Part shown: one piece after another, positions 24,667 to 34,653 of the stretch
Position numbering within the stretch: the stretch's first letter is position 1
How the letters are laid out: every line of letters begins with the position of its first letter
NCBI GenBank assembly: GCA_019192455.1
Contig: JAHCML010000003.1
Span: 1,189,848-1,253,847, forward strand
From: Alphaproteobacteria bacterium SS10
GTDB lineage: Bacteria > Pseudomonadota > Alphaproteobacteria > TMED2
Length of the DNA stretch: 64,000 bases
Direction of reading: 5' to 3'
Program-made: the position numbers and the translations under genes
Notes under the pieces: generated by a model
The model's input: only the letters and a program-made list of their open reading frames with translations
The model's database searches: none
Told to the model about the DNA's origin: nothing

Positions 24667-26067
24667 TTAGTAGTGGATCGCCCGGTCATAGGCGTCCAAC
24701 ACACTCTCATGCATCATTTCTGACAGGGTCGGGTGCGGGAATACGGTGTGCATCAGCTCTGCTTCCGTGGTCTCCAGGGTCTTGGCGATCCCATAACCCT
24801 GGATCAGCTCTGTCACCTCAGCGCCGATCATATGGGCACCGAGTAGCTCGCCGGTCTTGGCATCGAAGATGGTTTTAACCAGCCCCTCGGGCTCACCCAG
24901 GGCGATTGCCTTGCCATTCCCGATATAGGGGAAGCGGCCAACCTTGATCTCATGACCAGCAGCTTTTGCTTTCGCCTCAGACAGGCCAACACTGGCGACC
25001 TGTGGTGTGCAGTAGGTGCAACCTGGAATGCCACTGGTGTCGAGCGGGTGGACATCATTGATGCCGGCAATCTTCTCAACGCAGATGACACCCTCGTGGC
25101 TAGCCTTATGGGCTAACCATGGAGGACCAACCACATCGCCAATGGCGTAGACGCCAGGCTCACCGGTTTCCATCCACTCATTAATCACGATATGGCCGCG
25201 ATCGGTTTGAACCTTGGTGCCTTCCAGACCGATATCTTCGATGTTCCCGGTGATACCGATGGCGAGGACGATGCGGTCAAACTTCTCAGTCTGCTTTTTA
25301 CCGCCAACATCGATCGTCGCTTCGATCTGGCTGGCATTAGCCTTCGTGCCCTCAACCTTGGCATTGGTGAGGATCTTCATCCCCTGCTTCTCAAAGCTCT
25401 TCTTCGCGAAGGCTGAGATCTCCTCATCCTCGGCAGGCAGGATGCGATCGACCATTTCAACCACGGTCACATCGGCACCCATGTTGAGATAGAAGCTCGC
25501 AAACTCAATCCCGATAGCGCCGGAGCCGATAACCAGCAGCTTCTTCGGCATCGCGTCGGGGACCATGGCCTCCTTATAGGTCCAGATGAACTTACCATCT
25601 GGCTTCATGGTCGGTAGGGTTCGCGCGCGGGCGCCGGTCGCAATGATGATGTGCTTAGCGGAAAGGGTTTCATTCCCGCCCTTCTGCAGATCAACAGCGA
25701 CCTTACCCTTACCGGCAAGCTTCGCGGTGCCGTCAAAGACGGTGACTTTGTTCTTCTTCAGCAGGTGCTTCACACCGCCAGAGAGCTGGCCAGCCACACC
25801 ACGTGAACGCTTCACCACCTTATCGAGGTCAAAGCGAATATTGTCCGCGGCAAAGCCATAGGCATCGAGGTTGTGCAGCAGATGATGGATCTCAGCTGAG
25901 CGCAGCAAGGCCTTTGTTGGGATACAGCCCCAGTTCAAGCAGATACCGCCCAGATGCTCACGCTCAACCAGCGCGACCTTCATCTTCAGTTGGGCAGCCC
26001 GAATGGCCGCCACATAGCCGCCAGGGCCACCGCCCATAACAACGAGATCAAAATTGGTGTCCGCCAT
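24667..26067 (-). CDS. lpdA: dihydrolipoyl dehydrogenase (PDH E3)
   Basis: FAD flavoenzyme that reoxidises dihydrolipoyl groups of PDH and passes electrons to NAD. Seen in 466 residues: FAD-binding VVMGGGPGGYVAAIRAAQ, redox disulfide GGICLNWGCIPTKALL, NAD-binding VIGSGAIGIEFASFY, FAD-binding VYAIGDVVGPPWLAHKA, and the C-terminal active-site HPHPTLSEMMHE. It begins 28 bases after pdhC. Confidence 0.97.
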   Translation of the reverse strand: MADTNFDLVVMGGGPGGYVAAIRAAQLKMKVALVEREHLGGICLNWGCIPTKALLRSAEIHHLLHNLDAYGFAADNIRFDLDKVVKRSRGVAGQLSGGVKHLLKKNKVTVFDGTAKLAGKGKVAVDLQKGGNETLSAKHIIIATGARARTLPTMKPDGKFIWTYKEAMVPDAMPKKLLVIGSGAIGIEFASFYLNMGADVTVVEMVDRILPAEDEEISAFAKKSFEKQGMKILTNAKVEGTKANASQIEATIDVGGKKQTEKFDRIVLAIGITGNIEDIGLEGTKVQTDRGHIVINEWMETGEPGVYAIGDVVGPPWLAHKASHEGVICVEKIAGINDVHPLDTSGIPGCTYCTPQVASVGLSEAKAKAAGHEIKVGRFPYIGNGKAIALGEPEGLVKTIFDAKTGELLGAHMIGAEVTELIQGYGIAKTLETTEAELMHTVFPHPTLSEMMHESVLDAYDRAIHY

Positions 26068-26095
26068 GTCTCTCTCCTGCTTGAGCTTGGTTTGC

Positions 26096-27427
26096 TCAGA
26101 GCATCATCGCCATTGGGTCTTCGATTAGTTTCTTAAACTCGGCCAAGTATTCCGCACCAACCGCGCCATCAACCACCCGGTGATCAACGGATAGGGTGCA
26201 GCTCATCACCGTCGCGACGGCGAGTGCCCCATCCTTAACAACTGGTCGTTGCTCCCCTGCCCCAACGGCCAGGATGCAGCCCTGTGGGGGGTTAATGATG
26301 GCAGCAAATTCCTTGATGCCGAACATACCCAGATTGGAGACGGAGAAGGTGCCGCCCTGATACTCTTCCGGCTTCAGTTTGCCGTCGCGGGCGCGACCAG
26401 CCAGGTCCTTCATCTCACGTGAAATGGTGGACAGGCCCTTCTCTTCCGCACGCTTAATGATCGGTGTGATCAGGCCACTTGGCGTTGCCACAGCGACTGA
26501 GATATCCGCATGGTCATACATCAGCATGGCGGCGTCGGTGTAAGAGGCGTTTGCCGCCGGCACCCGCTTCAACGCAATTGCACATGCTTTGATGATGAGA
26601 TCGTTTACGGACAGCTTAAACGCCCCCTCACCCTCTGGTGATTTGGCATTCAACTGCTTGCGCATTGCCAATAGGGCGTCCAGCTCGCATTCCACGGTTA
26701 GGTAGAAATGCGGCACGGTCTGCTTGGACTCTGTCAGACGCTTCGCAATGACTTTGCGCATGCCGGAATTGGGCTGCTCGGTATAGGTCATGCCGTAAGC
26801 ATCGGCGAGTGCCTTGGCGTCTGGGCCGGTCGGCATAGAAGCCGCTGCCGCTGGTGCCTCCGTTGCCTTTGGTGCAGCTGCTGGGGCCGGTGCCGCTGCA
26901 GTGCCACCAGCAGAGGCGGCCTCAACATCAGCCTTAACGATACGGCCATTCGGCCCAGTGCCCTTGATCGCTGAGAGATCCAAACCAGCTTGGGCGGCCA
27001 TACGGCGTGCTAGCGGGCTTGCAAATACGCGATTGCCAGCCTGGCTTGGAGCTGCTGGGGCTGGCGCAGCTGGTGCCGGCGCGGCGGCAGGTGCCTCAGC
27101 TTTTGGCGCTGCCGCGGGTTCTGGTGCCGCGGCGGGTGCAGGGGCTGGCGAGCTATCGGCGCCATCAAGGGCGGAGGCATCCTCCCCCTCTTCCAGCAAC
27201 ATGGCGATCACCTCATTAACGGCGACACCTTCGGTACCTGCCTCAACGAGGATCTTGCCAAGCTTACCTTCATCGACCGCTTCCACTTCCATGGTGGCTT
27301 TGTCGGTCTCGATCTCAGCAATTACGTCACCCGCGCTGACATCGTCGCCTTCGCTTTTCAACCAGCTGGCAAGCGTGCCCTCGGTCATGGTTGGTGACAG
27401 GGCCGGCATCAGAATTTTGATCGGCAT
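26096..27427 (-). CDS. pdhC: dihydrolipoyl acetyltransferase (PDH E2)
   Basis: Core subunit of pyruvate dehydrogenase that moves acetyl groups to CoA. One lipoyl domain (residues about 1-80; lipoyl Lys in [13 protein letters not shown]), an Ala/Pro-rich linker (about 85-130), a peripheral-subunit-binding domain (FASPLARRMAAQAGLDLS, GTGPNGRI) and the catalytic domain ending with DHRVVDGA, which carries the active His and Asp. 443 residues. A second linker of Ala/Pro follows the binding domain. pdhB lies 32 bases upstream. Confidence 0.97.
   Translation of the reverse strand: MPIKILMPALSPTMTEGTLASWLKSEGDDVSAGDVIAEIETDKATMEVEAVDEGKLGKILVEAGTEGVAVNEVIAMLLEEGEDASALDGADSSPAPAPAAAPEPAAAPKAEAPAAAPAPAAPAPAAPSQAGNRVFASPLARRMAAQAGLDLSAIKGTGPNGRIVKADVEAASAGGTAAAPAPAAAPKATEAPAAAASMPTGPDAKALADAYGMTYTEQPNSGMRKVIAKRLTESKQTVPHFYLTVECELDALLAMRKQLNAKSPEGEGAFKLSVNDLIIKACAIALKRVPAANASYTDAAMLMYDHADISVAVATPSGLITPIIKRAEEKGLSTISREMKDLAGRARDGKLKPEEYQGGTFSVSNLGMFGIKEFAAIINPPQGCILAVGAGEQRPVVKDGALAVATVMSCTLSVDHRVVDGAVGAEYLAEFKKLIEDPMAMML
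27188..27427 (-). repeat. lipoyl-domain coding repeat, copy in pdhC
   Basis: Codons 1-80 of pdhC match codons 1-80 of pdhB (28612-28851): about four in five residues are identical by eye, with residues 26-50 the same in both. The pair is an internal duplication, perhaps kept alike by gene conversion. Confidence 0.8.
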
Positions 27428-27459
27428 GGGATGCTCCCCAACTCTCTATAGTCTTTTGG

Positions 27460-28851
27460 TTATCGGTAGCAGACGGACTTGGCCGCCTTAACGATGTCGG
27501 CAGCGCGTGGTAGCGCCAGCTCTTCCAGATTGGCGGCGTAAGGCAACGGCACATCGGCACAGTTCACCCGGGCAACCGGGGCATCCAGATAATCGAACGC
27601 ATGCTCAAACATCCGGGCCGCAATCTCAGAGTTGATGCCGGAATAGGCCCAGCCCTCTTCCACGGCGACGATGCGATTGGTCTTCTTCACACTGTCGACA
27701 ATGGTCGCGGTATCCAGCGGGCGAATGGTGCGAAGGTCGATAACCTCAGCCTCAATGCCCTCAGCGGCGAGCTGGTCAGCAGCCTCAAGCGCATATTTCA
27801 CCATCAGGGAGAACGCGGTGATGGTCACATCACTCCCCTGGCGCAGCACCTTCGCCTTACCGATTGGCACGGTGAAGTCTTCATCCACCGGCACATCAAA
27901 ACTCATCCCGTAGGTGATCTCATTCTCCAGGAAGATGATTGGGTTTGGATCACGGATCGCTGATTTCAGCAGACCCTTACAATCACCCGCTGAGTATGGG
28001 GAGACCACCTTCAAACCAGGTACGTGGCCGTACCAGCTTGCGTAGCATTGGCTGTGTTGTGCTGCGACGCGGGCCGCCGCACCGTTGGGCCCCCGGAACA
28101 CAATCGGGCAACCCATCTGACCACCGGACATGTATAGGGTCTTAGCGGCAGAGTTAATGATCTGATCAATCGCCTGCATGGCGAAGTTGAAGGTCATGAA
28201 CTCAACAATTGGCTTCAAACCACCAAAGGCAGCACCAACACCAAGACCGGTGAAACCATGCTCGGTAATCGGGGTGTCGATGACCCGCTTATCGCCAAAC
28301 TCTTGCAGCAGGTTTTGGGTCACCTTGTAGGCGCCCTGATACTCAGCAACCTCCTCACCCATGACATAGACGGTTTTGTCTGCGCGCATCTCTTCCGCCA
28401 TGGCATCGCGGAGTGCTTCACGGACCGTCAGGGTCTTGGCTTCAGCATAGTACTTATCTTCATCCGAGGGCGGTGATGCTGACAGTGCTGGCTGATCATT
28501 TGCGGCCGGTGCTTTAGCCTCGGCCGGTGCTGGCGCTACGGCCTCTGGTGCTGCTGCAGGCGCTGGTGCTGGGCTTGCACCGCCATCACCGATATCAGCT
28601 GCACTCTCACCATCCTCAAGCAGGACAGCGATAGGTGTGTTTACAGCAACTTCCTCGGCGCCCTCATCGATCAAGATCTTGCCGATCTTACCTTCATCGA
28701 TGGCCTCGACCTCCATGGTCGCCTTATCGGTTTCGATCTCTGCGATCACATCACCGGCGCTGACGTCATCACCCTCTTTAACCAGCCATTTGGCCAGTGT
28801 GCCCTCGGTCATGGTGGGTGACAGGGCCGGCATTAGAACCTGTATCGGCAT
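27460..28851 (-). CDS. pdhB: pyruvate dehydrogenase E1 beta with N-terminal lipoyl domain
   Basis: Beta subunit of the thiamine-diphosphate E1 component. An unusual but class-typical fusion: residues 1-80 form a complete lipoyl domain (Lys in [13 protein letters not shown]), residues about 85-130 are an Ala/Pro linker, and the E1 beta fold follows ([66 protein letters not shown]). 463 residues. E1 beta with its own swinging arm is described for alphaproteobacteria. It begins 55 bases after pdhA. Confidence 0.97.
   Translation of the reverse strand: MPIQVLMPALSPTMTEGTLAKWLVKEGDDVSAGDVIAEIETDKATMEVEAIDEGKIGKILIDEGAEEVAVNTPIAVLLEDGESAADIGDGGASPAPAPAAAPEAVAPAPAEAKAPAANDQPALSASPPSDEDKYYAEAKTLTVREALRDAMAEEMRADKTVYVMGEEVAEYQGAYKVTQNLLQEFGDKRVIDTPITEHGFTGLGVGAAFGGLKPIVEFMTFNFAMQAIDQIINSAAKTLYMSGGQMGCPIVFRGPNGAAARVAAQHSQCYASWYGHVPGLKVVSPYSAGDCKGLLKSAIRDPNPIIFLENEITYGMSFDVPVDEDFTVPIGKAKVLRQGSDVTITAFSLMVKYALEAADQLAAEGIEAEVIDLRTIRPLDTATIVDSVKKTNRIVAVEEGWAYSGINSEIAARMFEHAFDYLDAPVARVNCADVPLPYAANLEELALPRAADIVKAAKSVCYR
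28612..28851 (-). repeat. lipoyl-domain coding repeat, copy in pdhB
   Basis: Partner of the copy at 27188-27427. The conserved block around the lipoyl Lys is identical in protein sequence; the differences lie at the edges and after residue 50. Confidence 0.8.
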
Positions 28852-28906
28852 GGGTCTTCGTCCCTAATAACAAACGTTGTTGTTCTGATTTGATTGGTGC
28901 GTGCGA

Positions 28907-30130
28907 TTAGACTTCAACCAGCACATCGGTCCACAGCTCAGCTGGGTCCGGCTCAGGGCTGGTTTGTGCGAAGTCGGCGGACTCATTCACGATCTCTTTG
29001 ATCTCTTTATCGATCGCCTTGATGTCGTCCTCTTTGACCTTTTGCTTCAGCAGCAAGTCACGCAGACGCTCGATCGGATCGCGCTGTTGGCGATACTCGC
29101 TCACCTCTTCCTTGGTTCGGTACTTCGCCGGATCAGACATCGAGTGACCACGATAGCGATAGGTCTGCGCCTCCAGGATCATCGGCCCGGTTGAGCGGAC
29201 ATGGTCGACACATTTCCGCGCAGCATCCTGCATGGCGAGAACATCCATCCCGTCGGCCTGCATACCCGGGATGCCATAAGCCTCACCACGACGGTAAAGC
29301 TCACCGGCTGAGGCCCGCTCTTGGCTGGTGCCCATGCCGTACTTGTTATTCTCAATAACGATCAGTGCTGGCAGCTTCCAAAGTGCGGCCATGTTCAGGG
29401 TCTCATAAACCTGGCCCTGGTTCACCGCACCATCACCGAGGTAGCAGACGTTGATGCCATCATCCTCGAGATACTTGTGCGCGAAGGCGAGACCGGCACC
29501 GATTGGCACCTGAGCGCCAACGATCCCGTGACCGCCATAGAACTTCTTCTCACGGCTGAACATGTGCATCGAGCCACCCTTACCGCGAGAGTAGCCACCC
29601 TCACGTCCGGTCAGTTCAGCCATCACACCTTTCGGGTCCATGTCGCACGCCAGCATATGGCCGTGGTCACGGTAGCTGGTGATCACGCTGTCGGTATCAT
29701 TCAGCTGTGACTGGATGCCAACCACGACGGCTTCTTGACCGATATACAGGTGGCAGAAACCGCCAATCAAACCCATGCCGTAAAGCTGTCCCGCCTTCTC
29801 TTCAAAGCGGCGAATAAGCAGCATGTCCTTGTAAAGCTTCAGCAGCTCATCATTGCTGCGCTTCCGTGTCGTCGAACGGCTACGTGATGGTGCCTTCTTG
29901 GCGGTCGCTGCTGCATTCTTGCGCGTCGAGCTGGCACGCCGCGTTGTCTTAGCTGCTGGCTTTCTCGCTGCTGCTGACTTTGCGGCCGCAGGCTTCGCCG
30001 CTGCCGATTTCGCAGGTGCCTTACGGGCTGTCGATTTTGCTGCGGTTGATTTTGACGCTGTCGTCTTGGTCGAGCGTGATTTGGTCGTGCTCGCCTTTTT
30101 CGCGGATGCGGTGCTGCTACGCGTTGCCAT
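28907..30130 (-). CDS. pdhA: pyruvate dehydrogenase E1 alpha with long basic N-terminal tail
   Basis: Alpha subunit of the thiamine-diphosphate E1 component. From about residue 92 the fold is canonical: LLIRRFEEKAGQLYGMG, YRDHGHMLACDMDP, GKGGSMHMF, and the ThDP-binding GDGAVNQGQVYETLN...IENN. Residues 1-91 are almost only Ala, Lys, Ser, Thr, Arg and Pro, with AAK/AKS/KPAA repeats like histone H1 tails; short versions occur in other alphaproteobacteria but this one is long. The ATG at 30130 has GGAGG 5 bases ahead, so the tail is translated. The upstream gap holds an FNR-type box and a palindrome, suggesting oxygen-linked control. Confidence 0.96.
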   Translation of the reverse strand: MATRSSTASAKKASTTKSRSTKTTASKSTAAKSTARKAPAKSAAAKPAAAKSAAARKPAAKTTRRASSTRKNAAATAKKAPSRSRSTTRKRSNDELLKLYKDMLLIRRFEEKAGQLYGMGLIGGFCHLYIGQEAVVVGIQSQLNDTDSVITSYRDHGHMLACDMDPKGVMAELTGREGGYSRGKGGSMHMFSREKKFYGGHGIVGAQVPIGAGLAFAHKYLEDDGINVCYLGDGAVNQGQVYETLNMAALWKLPALIVIENNKYGMGTSQERASAGELYRRGEAYGIPGMQADGMDVLAMQDAARKCVDHVRSTGPMILEAQTYRYRGHSMSDPAKYRTKEEVSEYRQQRDPIERLRDLLLKQKVKEDDIKAIDKEIKEIVNESADFAQTSPEPDPAELWTDVLVEV

Positions 30131-30255
30131 GAAGTCCTCCCGAAACGGACTGGCTATTTTGAAGACATGCCGATGAGGTTCGGCTTTAGATTATTGGCGG
30201 TAGAGGTACGTGAAATACCGTTTTAGGGCAAACCGTTTTCACCCCTTAGGCGCTG

Positions 30256-30270
30256 CAACATTGCATGTTG
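30256..30270. promoter_or_regulatory. palindromic operator candidate upstream of pdhA
   Basis: CAACATTGCATGTTG: perfect 6-base arms with a 3-base centre, 126 bases ahead of pdhA and 14 bases from the FNR-type box. It does not match the E. coli PdhR site. A regulator is not identified. Confidence 0.4.
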
Positions 30271-30284
30271 GAACGTAAGAAACA

Positions 30285-30298
30285 TTGATGTGAATCAA
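30285..30298. promoter_or_regulatory. FNR/FixK-type box upstream of pdhA
   Basis: TTGATGTGAATCAA is an exact match to the TTGAT-N4-ATCAA consensus of the Crp/Fnr regulators FNR, Anr and FixK. It lies 155 bases before the pdhA start in the 242-base gap after ftsB. This suggests oxygen or redox control of pyruvate dehydrogenase; whether it activates or represses depends on the unmapped transcription start. Confidence 0.6.
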
Positions 30299-30372
30299 CT
30301 GGTTCTATGATGTTGAGACAGTGCGTAAGGAAATTTCGTCGGCCCGCGCAAAAGCTTGATGCAAGGATGCAA

Positions 30373-30714
30373 TCAATCTGCGCCAACGATAACGCGGTCG
30401 CTTGGCCCGGCATAATGAAGCACGCTTCGAATGCGCTCTTCTAATAGGTCAGGGTCCAAACTCTCATCCCTAAGCAGGGCAGCACGATGGGCTAATGCGG
30501 TGCGTTCAGCGCGCAATTCCTCACGCTCAATATCCAGCGCGGCGACATCCGTTTGTAGGTCCACCATAGCGCTGAAACCACTGTCACCCTGGATGGCGTG
30601 ATAACCGAAATAACCAATCAAGGCGGATCCGATGATCGTCTGCAGCATGACACGCAGACGCCCCCGCCAACGGGTTGGCGGTGCCGGGTCGTGATGGTGT
30701 GGATGCGTGCTCAT
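30373..30714 (-). CDS. ftsB: septum formation initiator FtsB/DivIC-like protein
   Basis: Short bitopic membrane protein of the divisome (FtsQLB). 113 residues: a His-rich cytoplasmic start (THPHHHDP), one membrane segment at about 24-42 (MLQTIIGSALIGYFGYHAI), a coiled coil (LQTDVAALDIEREELRAERTA) and the conserved end LDPDLLEERIRSVLHYA. The place between eno and pdhA is the standard one in this class. Slightly longer N-terminus than E. coli FtsB. Confidence 0.88.
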   Translation of the reverse strand: MSTHPHHHDPAPPTRWRGRLRVMLQTIIGSALIGYFGYHAIQGDSGFSAMVDLQTDVAALDIEREELRAERTALAHRAALLRDESLDPDLLEERIRSVLHYAGPSDRVIVGAD

Positions 30715-30797
30715 GACCCCATGGAATCATGCCATCGGCCAGGCGTCAACGCGCGCGCGAATCAGGCATGCGAATCGGCTTCATTTGGATCGAAATG

Positions 30798-32160
<1,363 letters not shown>

Positions 32161-32213
32161 GCAGCACCGGGGCGATGCTAAACTATTGGTTTGCTATGCA
32201 GTTGGTTTGACCT

Positions 32214-33308
32214 TTGGCCAATCGTACAAGCTTCAGAAATCTCTCAAAGTTCAGGGACCGTGCCGCCACCGTCATCAAAGACGTTGAGCGACCCAGTATG
32301 GGTGCCGGTCTGCGTGAGCTTGGTAAGCGTCTTGGCTATGCCTTTAGCCTTCTATTCACCGAGAAGGAACTTATCGTCTTCGCGCTGGCGCAATGGCTGG
32401 TGATTGCGGGCTTTTACCTGATCTGGGTTCTGGGCGTCGGCTTCATGCCGCAAGAGATGTTTGAGGAGGCAACGAAGGAAGGAACCTCACCAGGTGAGAT
32501 CCTGTTCACCCTCTGGTGCATCTTCTGCATCTTAGCTGCCACGCTGCCACTAGGGATTTTGACTGGCTGCATGGTGGCGGTGCACTTCTTAAGGCGACAT
32601 ACCGGGCGGTCAACAATCCCCCAATGCCTTGGCCTTGTCTGGCGTCGCCCCTTTGCGATCTGGTTCTACAGTTTTGCCGATGGCTATATCACCGCTGGTC
32701 GGATCCTGGATCGTTTGCCGAAAAGTGATGATGACACCACCCCTGCTCAGCGGGCGATTGCTGAAATAGCCTACTATGCCTGGAAGGTTGCCTCCGCTGG
32801 CATGATGCCGAGCCTGGTTCTTGGTAACTCCCTACTCGCTAGCTTTAAGCACTCACTCCGCCTCATCCGGGACAATGGTTATGAGGTGATGGCCCTTCGC
32901 GCTGGATACTCTGCTCTGTGTTGGATCGTCGGCATTTTGGCCTATGGGGGTGCGCTTGTGATCTTTCTTTACGCTGATCCGATTGCCGGTGAATTGGATG
33001 ACGTCAGTGAATTTGTGCATGCGTTAGTGATTGCCGGGGTGCCGTTGATCATTGCCGCGGGCATCGTTCAGGTATTCATCCGCCCGTTCTATTTGATCGC
33101 GCTTTGCGATGTGTATTCCGACTATCTTGAGAAGAATGACCTGAAGCCAAGGCTGGAGCGTAAGCCGCTCGGCATCGCAGAAACTCTCGTGGCGGGTCTG
33201 ACCATTGGTGCCCTATTCGGTGGCATCGTGATCTTCGCTGATCAGCTGGGCCTAGAGATCATCACAACGACCATCCGGGATACCGTCGGCAGCCTACAGG
33301 ATAGGTAG
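32214..33308 (+). CDS. multi-pass inner-membrane protein, unknown function
   Basis: I do not recognise a named family with certainty; the pattern of a basic N-terminus, then a 'tekelivfalaqw' style first helix, recalls DUF6159-like or EI24-like membrane proteins, which is only a hint. About six hydrophobic segments are visible: near 55-75, 98-122, 200-215, 235-260, 275-298 and 328-350. A charged loop with DDDTTPAQRAIAEIAYYAWK lies between. The longest frame starts with TTG at 32214; an ATG at 32298 is an alternative, and neither has a strong ribosome site. With the next gene it forms a two-gene plus-strand unit set between eno and kdsA, which are usually close together. Confidence 0.75.
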   Translation: MANRTSFRNLSKFRDRAATVIKDVERPSMGAGLRELGKRLGYAFSLLFTEKELIVFALAQWLVIAGFYLIWVLGVGFMPQEMFEEATKEGTSPGEILFTLWCIFCILAATLPLGILTGCMVAVHFLRRHTGRSTIPQCLGLVWRRPFAIWFYSFADGYITAGRILDRLPKSDDDTTPAQRAIAEIAYYAWKVASAGMMPSLVLGNSLLASFKHSLRLIRDNGYEVMALRAGYSALCWIVGILAYGGALVIFLYADPIAGELDDVSEFVHALVIAGVPLIIAAGIVQVFIRPFYLIALCDVYSDYLEKNDLKPRLERKPLGIAETLVAGLTIGALFGGIVIFADQLGLEIITTTIRDTVGSLQDR

Positions 33309-33388
33309 TCGAAATCACCCATTTGGGCTTTCAAAAGTTGGGCGCAGGGTACCGCTTACACGTCAGCTCGCTTTTCTCCCAACCCGCT

Positions 33389-34651
33389 ATGACACAGCCG
33401 CCCCGAACATCGGAAACTGCCGCCCTGCTGGGCGAACTCCGCCGTGATGGCTATGGGCAAAGCGCCCATGACGCCACGATTGCGAGTGTCGCGAGTGCGC
33501 CTGCTGGTCTGTCGCTTCGTGGTGTTATCAGCCATGCTAGCTGGACCAATCCAAATGGCGAGCCCATCACCCTGAGCGCCAAAGATAGCTATTTACACGA
33601 CCTGCCCCGGGCCCAAGCGCGGGCCATTGTGGCGGTTCAGGATGTGGTGGCCAAACGCCCCCTGGGTCGAGCGCTTTTGAAGACGGCCCGCAGCGGCGGC
33701 GTAGACTTTGACTTTGCCCGCCTGCAGGCCGATGCCATCGCTAGCTATGATCACGGCATCCGACGGCAATCATTTAACAGCAGCGATCCCCTGCCCGCTG
33801 ACCCCGATGTGTTCATTGGTGCCGCGGCAAACTCTACCGCGCATGAACTGACCCATTGCCAGCAGCTAGCCAAACTGGGCGAACAGCTGCGTCAGCTTCC
33901 AGACAGTGTTGATGACCTAACCATCCAATTGGACCATCGCATTTTGGCCAATCGCCATTTGGAAGCTGCTGCCAATGCGGTCGCGATCCAGATTGCGTTT
34001 GATAATAAGCAAGCCGGTGATGATCGGATGTGGTCGGCGATGGAACGGTCCGGCGGTGACCAGCATCAGAAGATCGCCTTCGAAGCGGCTGTGATGGCCG
34101 ACCCCGCTGCGGCCCATGACGGCCGGGCTCGACGCGCTGCCCATGACGCGTTCTTCGACCTTACTGGCTATATCGGCCAATACGATGATCAGCTGATCAA
34201 GATGACAGCCGAGGCTCTGATTAGGATCGCTGAGCGACAGTTTATTCCGCAGGACGATATGGGTGATCGGATGCGGGTTCGATCCCTAAGTCGTTGGGAA
34301 CATTCGGTTGATGAGTTGGCGATGCTAGGTGATATGCCCGACGGGGTTAATCACCTGACCCTGCCAGGCCAACTCACTTTGAATGATGAGAAATATGCGG
34401 GCCCAACAACGGAGCAGCGGGCCGGTCAGGTTATGTATCTCATCGGCCTGACTGAGCAGATGCGCATTCAAGAGATCGTCACACCCGACGCGCTAGAGCG
34501 ATTTCAGAATGTTGAAAGCCGCACGGAAGCCGCAGACTTACTGTCAAAGTTCGCGCCGGTCAGGCACTCAAGCGTCGATCTGAAGCGGTGGCGGAGCAAG
34601 GCTGAGCCGGAAGCACCAGAACCGGCAATGGTGCCAGCACCAGCTGCCTGA
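33389..34651 (+). CDS. putative zinc metallopeptidase (HELTH motif), unknown family
   Basis: About 420 residues, not confidently named; it may belong to a DUF of putative metallopeptidases (DUF6782-like). The key feature is STAHELTHCQQ at about residues 148-158, an HExxH zinc signature, followed about 50 residues later by RHLEAAANAVAIQIAFD, where a Glu could be the third zinc ligand. No signal peptide or membrane segment is visible, so it is probably cytosolic. The tail is Pro/Ala/Glu-rich (AEPEAPEPAMVPAPA). I chose the ATG at 33389; the frame runs to a TTG at 33323. It follows the membrane protein gene by about 80 bases on the same strand and converges with kdsA (2-base gap). Confidence 0.75.
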   Translation: MTQPPRTSETAALLGELRRDGYGQSAHDATIASVASAPAGLSLRGVISHASWTNPNGEPITLSAKDSYLHDLPRAQARAIVAVQDVVAKRPLGRALLKTARSGGVDFDFARLQADAIASYDHGIRRQSFNSSDPLPADPDVFIGAAANSTAHELTHCQQLAKLGEQLRQLPDSVDDLTIQLDHRILANRHLEAAANAVAIQIAFDNKQAGDDRMWSAMERSGGDQHQKIAFEAAVMADPAAAHDGRARRAAHDAFFDLTGYIGQYDDQLIKMTAEALIRIAERQFIPQDDMGDRMRVRSLSRWEHSVDELAMLGDMPDGVNHLTLPGQLTLNDEKYAGPTTEQRAGQVMYLIGLTEQMRIQEIVTPDALERFQNVESRTEAADLLSKFAPVRHSSVDLKRWRSKAEPEAPEPAMVPAPAA

Positions 34652-34653
34652 GC

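Noticed and set aside
26814-27491. 225-codon Ala-rich frame antisense to pdhC
   Set aside because: Its composition mirrors the Ala/Pro linker and lipoyl domain on the coding strand.
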